From: Saccoglossus kowalevskii
Lineage: Eukaryota > Hemichordata > Enteropneusta > Harrimaniidae
Length of the DNA: 13,661 bases
Assembly (NCBI RefSeq): GCF_000003605.2
Contig: NW_003153748.1
Location: 27,338-40,998 of the forward strand
Direction: 5' to 3'
In this document: positions 7,773 through 13,661 of the stretch, one piece after another
How the letters are laid out: every line of letters begins with the position of its first letter
How positions within the stretch are numbered: the stretch's first letter is position 1
The notes under the pieces: model-generated
What the model saw: the letters and a program-made list of their open reading frames with translations, nothing else
What the model was told of the DNA's origin: nothing
Databases searched by the model: none
Translations under genes and position numbers: made by a program

Positions 7773-7927
7773 TTGTAATCGTCGGGTTGTGATACGTTCT
7801 ATGTCATCTGCTTCAACTACAAGCAGATGATACGCAATCTTCGGGTTGTGATACGTTCTATATCATGTGCTTCAATTACAATCAGATGATTTGTAATCGT
7901 CAGGCTGTGATACGTTTTATGTCATCG
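7773..7927. repeat. 59-bp tandem repeat, about 2.6 copies, with internal hairpin
   Basis: TCGGGTTGTGATACGTTCTA recurs at 7782 and 7841, and as TCAGGCTGTGATACGTTTTA at 7900, giving an exact 59-bp period. The first unit contains a perfect hairpin: TCATCTGCTT (7804-7813), 7-base loop, AAGCAGATGA (7821-7830). The second unit keeps the hairpin imperfectly, and the third is cut off where the right terminal repeat begins. GATGATTTGT occurs both in the array (7886) and in the terminal repeat (8006), so the two may share an origin. Confidence 0.85.
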
Positions 7928-7930
7928 TGA

Positions 7931-8051
7931 ATGAATCATGCGTTTGAACCAGCGGATACGAGGTATATTGAACTGCGTTTCATGTGATTCATACCCATGA
8001 TTCGGATGATTTGTGTCTGCTTAAAGCACATGATTCGAACAGGATGGGGTG
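7931..8051 (-). repeat. Right 121-bp terminal inverted repeat
   Basis: Reverse complement of 3134-3254 at 118 of 121 positions. Its outer end ...CAGGATGGGGTG touches the right target-site duplication, and its inner end touches the 59-bp tandem array. A GGTTCAAACG word on its minus strand looks like a tRNA B box, but no A box or tRNA fold accompanies it. Confidence 0.9.
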
Positions 8052-8058
8052 GAAAAAG
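8052..8058. repeat. Right target-site duplication GAAAAAG
   Basis: Exact copy of 3127-3133. It resumes LINE ORF2 in frame: GAA AAA G here continues into AA GCA AAT, giving EKEANVIMLQ. Confidence 0.85.
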
Positions 8059-8640
8059 AAGCAAATGTAATCATGCTCCAGGGGACTCATAGTACTATTC
8101 AGAACTCAAAATTTGGGAAAATTAAATCAGTGGACATAACATTTTTGCACATGGCACAAGTAACAGTAGAGGAGTTTTAACCATCATTAGACTCGAGGAT
8201 TATGAAATCACTAAAGTTGTTGCCGATCCAGAAGGTAGATCTTTGATTATTGGTGTCATCATTGCTGGAAAACACTTTCTTTTAGTTAATTTGTATGCAC
8301 GAAATGATCAAACTAACCATTCACTTTTCTTTAAAAAATTATTTCATGAAATCAAAAGTTATAGTGATGATCCTGGAGTTGAAATAATGTTAGAAGGAGA
8401 TTATAATATGGCACTTGACAATAAGCTAGATAGATATGGTGGTAACCTTACTATATCGACACAGTCACTTAACTGTGAAAACTTGGACCACAAAACCCAA
8501 CCAAAATATCCTTCACATGGAAAAGATTTAATCCTCAAGTAATTCAGAGTAGAATTGATTATTTTCTGATCAGTGACAGTTTACAGTCTGCTGTATCTGA
8601 TAAACACATAACACCATGTTTCTTGTCGGGTCATTCAGCA
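8052..8640 (+). pseudogene. LINE ORF2 segment 2a: APE-type endonuclease, catalytically dead
   Basis: Motifs of the apurinic-like endonuclease that nicks the target DNA appear in order. EANVIMLQGTHS (8058-8093) is the LQETH block with its catalytic Glu changed to Gly (codon GGG at 8082-8084). After a frame shift comes FAHGTSNSRGVLTII, then HFLLVNLYARND, then GDYN (8396-8407), the family GDFN box. Next are RIDYFLISD (8551-8577) and LSGHSA (8623-8640), the SDH box with Asp changed to Gly (codon GGT 8629-8631). Two catalytic losses plus frameshifts mean no nicking activity. The longest intact frame is 8243-8542. Confidence 0.8.
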
Positions 8641-9300
8641 GAAAAAGAAGCAGTTCTTACTGGAAGTTTAACAATAGTTTATTAAACAACATAGACTACT
8701 TAGAATTAAGTCATGACAATTTCCTTTCCTGGGTTGAAAATAGTATAGAAATAAAAGATAGTAGAATAAAATGGGACTGGTTGAAATTCAATATAAAACA
8801 TGTAACTATAAATTTTAGTAAACAAAAAACCAAAAAAAAAAGAAAAGATAAGACACATAAATTGGAAAGGCAGCTTGAAAAATTAGAACAAGAACTAAAC
8901 TTAAATTCGTCACAAGAAATTATACAACAATATGGAAAGATAAAAGAAGAATTACAGGAAGAAATTGATTATGTAACAGAACGTATAATAATTAGATCAA
9001 AATGTAATTGGTATGCATTAGGTGAAAAAACAATCGTTATTTTCTGCAATTAGAAAAAAGGCATTACAAACGCACTCAACTTAATAGAATAATTGATAAA
9101 ATTGACAAACTAATTGTAAATCAAGATGAAATTAATACAGAAATTAAAAACTTTTATCAAGATTTATACCATTCCCAGGATAGTGATTTCCCATAATGAA
9201 TTACTTCTCAATAACAGTAACATTCCAACTTTGACAGATGCACAACAAAACATGTGTAGTTGTCTGATAACATTGGATGAAGCTCATGCTGCTCTCAAAG
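8641..9300 (+). pseudogene. LINE ORF2 segment 2b: linker between endonuclease and RT
   Basis: An open frame at 8616-9053 enters the linker with YWKFNNSLLNNIDYLEL, then WDWLKFNIKHVTINFSKQK. It continues with a Lys/Glu-rich probable coiled coil (about 8850-8960) and SKCNWYALGEKT. The last matches the conserved R.(K)..W...GEKSTKYF element found before the RT domain in L1/Tx1 LINEs. After a frame change at about 9030 the text continues as RHYKRTQLNRIIDKIDKLIV. The linker is the best preserved part of ORF2 on this side of the second insertion. Confidence 0.75.
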
Positions 9301-10667
9301 AATTTCCTAGTAACAAAACTCCCGGCAACGATGGGCTAACATAAACAGTTTTGGCCTCTAATTGGCCAGTATGTGGTAAAATCTTGAAATAAAGTCTATG
9401 AAGAAGGAGAATTATCAACTTCACAAAAACAAGGTGTAATTACGTTAATTGAAAAGAGAGGAAAAGATCAAAGATATATAACAAATTGGAGACCCATTTC
9501 CCTCCTAAATACCGACTATAAAATATGAACCAAATGCCTGGCCAAACTGACTTGAAAATATTCTTCCTTCATTGATCCACGAAACACAGTCAATCTTTGT
9601 AAAAAAAAACATACACATTGGGGATCTAACAAGATTAATAGAAGGTATTATGAATTATACAGACGAGATGCATCCACCATGTTTTTTTTTAATAACTATC
9701 GATTTTGAAAAAGCATTTGATTGTGTAGAATGGGATTATCTACTTAGAAAATTAAAAGCATTTAATTTTGATGACAGCTTCATTGACTGGATTAGAACAT
9801 TATACAAAAACATCAGTAGTTATGTAATGAATAAAGGGGTATCTTCAGTTTATTTTTCAATTTCTAGTATAGTTATTTGTTTTAGTACTTGAAACCTTAT
9901 TAATATCACTGCGATCAGAGTCCAATCTGTTATAAAAGTTGATGAAACTGAAATTAAGAATGCCTCATTTGCGGACGATCTCACTTGTTTTATTAATGAT
10001 ATACAGTCAGCTGAAAATTTATTTGATCTATTAACAAAATTCAAAAATGACTCTGGTCTGAAGGTAAATCATACTAAATGTGAAGCAATGTGGTTGAGGA
10101 AAATGAAAAACAGCAATTTAACTCTGCTAAATGTTACCTGGCCAAACAAACCAATTAAAATAGTTGGCATATACATGTCTTCCGATCACGAAACTGCTAC
10201 AAATTTAAATCTTACAAACCCACTTGAGTGTCTTAAGAGATCTCCAAAGTAGAAATCGCACTTTACTTGGAAAAATTCAAATTATCAAATCAATTGGAAT
10301 ATCGAGAATTCAATATATAATTAGTAATGCCAATATTCCTCTTACAATATTGAAAAATATTAATTAAATAATAATTTTCTTTGGAATGATCCTGATAAAG
10401 TAGCCAGGCAAACTGCTGTAGGTGAATGGAAAAGGGAGGAATTAGTATGCCATATATTTTTACAATCTATAGAGTACAGAGGATAAATTGGATAAGGCGT
10501 TACTGTGATGAAACCTTTCATCATCCGTGGACAATAATTTTTGACACAATACTGAAAAAAATTGTGGTGTGGATTTTTTATTGAAATGTAACTTTGACCC
10601 GAAACTGCTTGACATAAATGTATCAGGTTTCTTTAAAAGCATGTTATCAACATGGTCATACTTTAAG
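9301..10667 (+). pseudogene. LINE ORF2 segment 2c: reverse transcriptase, RQG box deleted
   Basis: RT landmarks in order: EFPSNKTPGNDGL (about 9300-9341), GVITLIEKRGKDQRYITNW with RPISLLNTDYKI (about 9436-9525), and HETQSIFVKKNIHIGDLTRL (about 9578). Next is TIDFEKAFDCVEWDYL with the first catalytic Asp at 9701-9703. Then come LFVLVLETL in another frame (about 9872) and ASFADDLTCF with the catalytic FADD pair intact (9968-9979). GLKVNHTKCEAMWL and IKIVGIYMS follow. The usual GVRQGCPLS box is missing: about ten residues are deleted between 9865 and 9875. The thumb region continues to FFKSMLSTWSYFK, where similarity stops at about 10667. Several stops and frameshifts. Confidence 0.8.
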
Positions 10668-10816
10668 GTAGCGAGAAGGGTTTTGTGACGTTTTCGAATA
10701 AAACATTCTCTGTCTGTTGTCTCGTTCAGATCAGTAATTTAGCTTATATATTTCAAAAGACTAAGTATAGAGGTACAAGTTCGCACAAACTGGACCGTCA
10801 TTGTTTACATAATTAT

Positions 10817-10890
10817 CACGTGACATCAAAAATGGCGAACCTTGTAATAATTACCGCGATTGCGAGAGCACACTGCGGAATATCCTGGTG
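10817..10890 (+). promoter_or_regulatory. E-box plus YY1-like start region, possible first exon
   Basis: CACGTGAC (10817-10824) is followed by AAAAATGGCG, which is both a YY1-like core and an ATG (10832) in a favourable context (A at -3, G at +4). The frame reads MANLVIITAIARAHCGISW and ends in TGA overlapping a CCTG/GTGAAA possible splice donor near 10887. This combination is typical of animal housekeeping promoters and some LINE leaders. No downstream exon was recognised, so it is only a candidate. Confidence 0.3.
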
Positions 10891-11713
10891 AAATTTACGT
10901 CATGCATTATCCTTAATCAAGTCCATTGAAATGTGTCCCCGGTAATCAAAAGACCTATTATTCCGATTTCTATGCAGATTTGTTTTTGTTTTTTTGTCCT
11001 CAAATTATTTCATACTTAGCACCTTTAACAGGCTATTATTCTATGACAAAGCATTTTCTTTAAAAACCCAGACATATTTCGCACCACCATTATCTTTTGA
11101 ACGATAACTGCGAGTTTGAATGTCTTAGTTCAAACGCAATGAGTCGTACTGAATCAAAACATCAACTCGAGAAAAACGCGAAAATCAGTTTTGGTTAATA
11201 AAACACTGTAGATTTGCGCATTATTATAAATATACACTAAAAATGGCCAAAGATATTAATCACTGATATTATAGAACTCATAAAGTGTGTCAGATAATGA
11301 ATAATTTTAGGCTCGAGCGTGAAAAATGAAGAAAACTGCTGGCATTTGAGTCCGTACTCCAGGAACGCTCGGGTTTCCATTGTTATGCAAACGAACAACG
11401 AGGGATAATCCTCTGACAAACATTACTGTCTTACTGCACACACTGACAGTTTACAAACAAGCTAATCCTTCAAGTGTTTCTGATAAGAGATCTAATAAAA
11501 CGGTTTTCATGGTGAAACAAAGTGGCCGATGTTTGAAAAAAAGAATTGCTGCTTCTGAGTGTGACACTGAGTGACAGATTTTGCCTCGTCTGTCAACGCT
11601 TTCTTTCTTTTCTTCACCATTGCGTTAGAAAAAAATGGTATTTGTAAAATAGAATATTGACTTAACGATTTAAAAGAAAGTTGCGCAAAGTTACAGTATT
11701 TATTTCGCACAAC
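10891..11713. other. Nothing recognised
   Basis: About 820 bp of AT-rich sequence. Short open frames at 11237-11419 (minus), 11380-11574 (plus) and 11507-11737 (minus) show no family resemblance or shared composition bias. Confidence 0.45.
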
Positions 11714-11740
11714 CTCCCGCCCGCTTCCGCTTTCCAATCA
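11714..11740 (+). promoter_or_regulatory. GC box and CCAAT box cluster
   Basis: CTCCCGCCCGC (11714-11724, Sp1-type GC box on the other strand), TTCCGCTTTCC (Ets/E2F-like) and CCAATCA (11734-11740) lie within 27 bp. The surrounding 100 bp is locally rich in CpG (TTGCGACCGC, TTCGACCGCGC). It resembles a TATA-less animal promoter, but no transcript start or gene is evident. Confidence 0.3.
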
Positions 11741-13098
11741 CCTTTTTCTCTCGCTTTTGCGACCGCTTGTTGAATTCGACAGGACAATTTCCGCTTTATT
11801 TTCGACCGCGCAAACCCCTAAATATCACCGCCTGCTCGCTCCCAGGCATTTAAAATTCGGACACAATCAACCGAGACAGAACAAACATTGACCGTAATTC
11901 ATGGGGATCATGTCCGTAATTTGTGGGCTGAAACCCCAAATAATTAAACAAGTATTATTTTTATAATATATATTTTATTTCACATTGCAATACTACAACA
12001 GAGTTGTTCGCGGTGAAATGGCCGCATTGAAGACGATGCAACTTCAACTAGCCATTTCTATACATTGAAATCAAAAAAAAAAATAAAAAATTCGAAGAGC
12101 ATCGGGGAAAATTTTAATAATCAATTTTAATAATCGTTCTTATCAATCGCTTGCTTTATTTTATTCGAATCCATGAAATTCACGAGTTTTTGGACATTTG
12201 TCGGCAACTTCCGTGCTAAAAAAGATTGAAAATGTAGGTGTGGTTTATTTGCGAGGTCCTGTTGATAAAACGGACAAATATGGTTCTATGACCCAGGTCG
12301 TGCTCCGATCATGTGACTTTCAGCCAATCGCTAATTGAAGGGTCGTCGTACCATCCAATTCCCAGCGTCGATTCACATAGTGTTTTTGTGCTGTGACAGG
12401 CTTCAAAATTATTCGCTGAAAAACATCGGTATATTTTGACAAACTGATGGAATTTGACCTCAGTTCAAAAAGAGAATACTAGGCTGAGATACATTAGAGT
12501 CCACGGCGAATCAGTTTTCTCTGCAAGTTGGGAAATAAAGTAAACCAGAGTAGGGTCGATGATTTTCAGCCCTGAAGGACTTCCGTGTGAATCCTGAGTT
12601 TCGAATTGTTCATCGACTGGCCACCAAATATTTATGGCTATAACTAAATTTGACACGTTTTTTTAAGCCCAATAATCTATTCATACGGCAAGGGAACACT
12701 TGTACGGTATGTATACGGTATAGACTCATTCAGTGATCGTGACTTATTTTTGAAAATTGAATGTTACATTTTACCAGACCGATCAACGTTGATTTTGTAT
12801 CGTTATTTTTGGAATTAATCATTAACATTTCCTCGTTTCTCTGCTCTGTCAAAATGAGTTACCTATGCTTTTTCCACGTAACTGTCTCATTAAAATAATA
12901 TAAAATATTACATCTAAAACAAGCACCCAAAACACGTAACAAGAGTTCAGTTGCTTTCACGATACAATGTCATACAGCTATTAGATTTGAAGTGTCGTTC
13001 AGAATTTAATAATAGTTAATACTAGTTGTATGTTCACACTTTACTATTAAAACCACCATTTCGACCACTCATGTGCCAGTGATCAGTGTTTGGGCGAG
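11741..13098. other. Nothing firmly recognised
   Basis: A further CCAAT word occurs in CAGCCAATCGC near 12323. The 63-aa minus-strand frame at 12465-12656 matches nothing I know. An A-rich run at about 12073-12090 is too internal to be a clear retroelement tail. No repeat of useful length was found. Confidence 0.45.
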
Positions 13099-13154
13099 CG
13101 GTCGGTGTTTCAATGAGCGACCGAGCGAAAAAAACGCGGTCGGTTTCCGGTCGG
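13099..13154. repeat. Cluster of CGGTCGG / CGACCG words
   Basis: CGGTCGG occurs at 13099, 13137 and 13148 and the inverse CGACCG at 13118. This is a dense CpG cluster in otherwise AT-rich DNA, about 120 bp before the LINE resumes. Its function is unknown; it may mark the end of the inserted segment or be a protein-binding cluster. Confidence 0.4.
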
Positions 13155-13272
13155 ACAAGTCTTTTCTGCTAGCGTTTCAAAACACTAATTTAAGCAACGT
13201 TATTTCGCAATTTCGATCTTTTGTAACCCTGGGATGATGTATCAAGGTCTAAAGTAACCGTTTTATCAATTT

Positions 13273-13656
13273 TTGAAAAATCAAGAAAAAAGTGAAAATT
13301 TCCCTTCATGTTACCTTAAGACTTATCCATTCATAGAAAATAGCAACATTGTTACTCTTAACTCAGTCATATGGAATTATAGAAATATTCTTATTGGGGG
13401 TAGATCTTTATTCTTACATAAATTTTTTAACCATAACATAATATTTGTTGGACAACTGTTTCACGACACTGGTCGTCTATTACAATGGGAAGAAATTCAA
13501 GAAAAGGGTTTTTCAAATAGATATGTTTTACAATGGTTTGGTCTAATACATGCACTACCAGCTGAGATGAAACAAAATACAAACATGAATAATTATAACA
13601 TACCAGAAGAACACCTTGTACATTTCAACATTGGTACTAATTTCTTCCCATTGTAA
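13273..13656 (+). pseudogene. LINE ORF2 segment 3: C-terminal domain
   Basis: One uninterrupted frame of about 127 codons starts LKNQEKSENF. It continues with VIWNYRNILIGGRSLFLHKF, then NHNIIFVGQLFHDTGRLLQW, and HFNIGTNFFPL just before a TAA (13654-13656). The IWNNR.I.I..K..F...F...I..V.DL....G.LL..EE block is characteristic of the C-terminal region of Tx1/L1-type ORF2. It is the region expected straight after WSYFK at 10667. The TAA is probably premature, since related proteins run on. The TTG at 13273 is simply where open sequence begins and is not a start. This piece is better preserved than the rest of ORF2. Confidence 0.75.
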
Positions 13657-13661
13657 TAGAC

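Larger units (their letters stand above)
3134..8051. mobile_element. 4,918-bp DNA transposon with 121-bp TIRs, KDZ-like, inserted in LINE ORF2
   Basis: The element begins CACCCCATCCTG and ends CAGGATGGGGTG. The 121-bp arms (3134-3254 and 7931-8051) are reverse complements at 118 of 121 positions, and the element is flanked by the exact 7-bp duplication GAAAAAG. Removing it with one duplication copy restores the LINE endonuclease frame across the junction, which is strong proof of a clean cut-and-paste insertion. The only recognisable cargo is a KDZ-type exon near 5779-6005. The TSD length is close to the 8 bp I recall for Zisupton-type elements; P (7-8 bp), Dada (6-7 bp) and hAT (8 bp) are alternatives on TSD alone. 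The interior holds many repeats, so it is probably non-autonomous or itself invaded. Confidence 0.85.
10668..13272. other. 2.6-kb segment splitting the LINE ORF2, origin unknown
   Basis: LINE protein similarity ends with MLSTWSYFK at about 10667 and resumes with LKNQEKSENF at 13273, the next expected part of the protein. The DNA between shows no LINE motifs and no long convincing open frame. I see no clear terminal inverted repeats, poly-A tail or Helitron ends. It contains CpG- and promoter-like clusters unlike the rest of the window. It could be an insertion with eroded ends, several stacked insertions, captured host DNA, or a rearrangement between two LINE copies. Confidence 0.6.
1921..13661 (+). 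mobile_element. Tx1/L1-like LINE, near full length but decayed and twice interrupted
   Basis: I infer one retrotransposon because the coding pieces occur once each and in protein order: ORF1, endonuclease N-terminus, rest of endonuclease, linker, RT, and C-terminal domain. The breaks between ORF2 pieces fall at 3133/8052 and at about 10667/13273, where foreign segments of 4.9 kb and 2.6 kb sit. Removing these leaves roughly 4.2 kb, a reasonable partial length for a Tx1/L1-clade element whose 3' end lies beyond the window. The first join is strongly supported by a target-site duplication and a continuous frame. The second rests on protein order only. Confidence 0.75.

Noticed and set aside
7773-7927. 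59-bp array as a CRISPR-like array
   Set aside because: Whole units are repeated without unique spacers, and the context is eukaryotic.
12465-12656. 63-aa minus-strand frame as a possible host exon
   Set aside because: No family resemblance, no convincing splice sites at both ends, and its length is ordinary for random sequence.
12262-13269. Inverted 12-mer TTGATAAAACGG / CCGTTTTATCAA as terminal repeats of the second insert
   Set aside because: One copy is internal, similarity does not extend beyond 12 bp, and a match of this size in 2.6 kb of AT-rich DNA is not surprising.
10668-13272. Second insert as a Helitron or LTR element
   Set aside because: No TC start, CTRR end with hairpin or A/T target was found in either orientation, and no long direct terminal repeats or gag/pol motifs are present.

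Overview
The window looks like accessory, transposon-packed DNA from an animal nuclear genome, probably a marine invertebrate and perhaps a mollusc. It is AT-rich, has no dense gene packing, no operons and no ribosome-binding sites, and nearly all recognisable coding signal is decayed retrotransposon or transposase. The mollusc guess rests on remembered resemblance of the Tx1/L1-like LINE, the LINE 3' tails and one dispersed repeat to sequences common in bivalves and other lophotrochozoans; it is not proven here. I see no intact host gene, tRNA, rRNA or CRISPR array.

The window reads as a stack of nested insertions. (1) At 395-1920, minus strand, lies the 3' half of an old CR1/Jockey-type LINE: reverse-transcriptase motifs in the right order but broken by frameshifts. 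(2) Abutting it at about 1921 and running plus-strand to beyond the end is a decayed Tx1/L1-like LINE: 5' leader (1921-2065), ORF1 (2066-2610), spacer (2611-3030), then ORF2 in three pieces (3031-3133, 8052-10667, 13273-13656). The pieces carry successive parts of one protein: endonuclease N-terminus; rest of endonuclease, linker and RT with FADD; then the C-terminal domain. (3) The first gap is a clean 4,918-bp DNA transposon (3134-8051) with 121-bp terminal inverted repeats that are 118/121 identical and an exact 7-bp target-site duplication (GAAAAAG) that fits the ORF2 reading frame. Inside is one exon-like piece of a KDZ (Kyakuja-Dileera-Zisupton) transposase-type protein. (4) The second gap (10668-13272) is a 2.6-kb segment of unknown type without obvious terminal repeats, holding promoter-like motif clusters.

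The DNA transposon is itself crowded: a duplicated ~370/480-bp unit with an 11-bp minisatellite (3 units in one copy, 8 in the other) and matching TATA-like boxes; a dispersed-repeat-like stretch; a palindrome cluster just ahead of the KDZ exon; a (GATAA)4 tail of a minus-strand LINE/SINE; a GC-richer block with repeated GCARTAGGGG words; and a 59-bp tandem array abutting the right terminal repeat.

Nothing here appears able to move on its own. The LINE endonuclease has lost two catalytic residues, its RT has lost the RQG box, and only one transposase exon is recognisable. The near-identical terminal repeats suggest the DNA transposon moved much more recently than the LINEs, presumably with transposase supplied from elsewhere.
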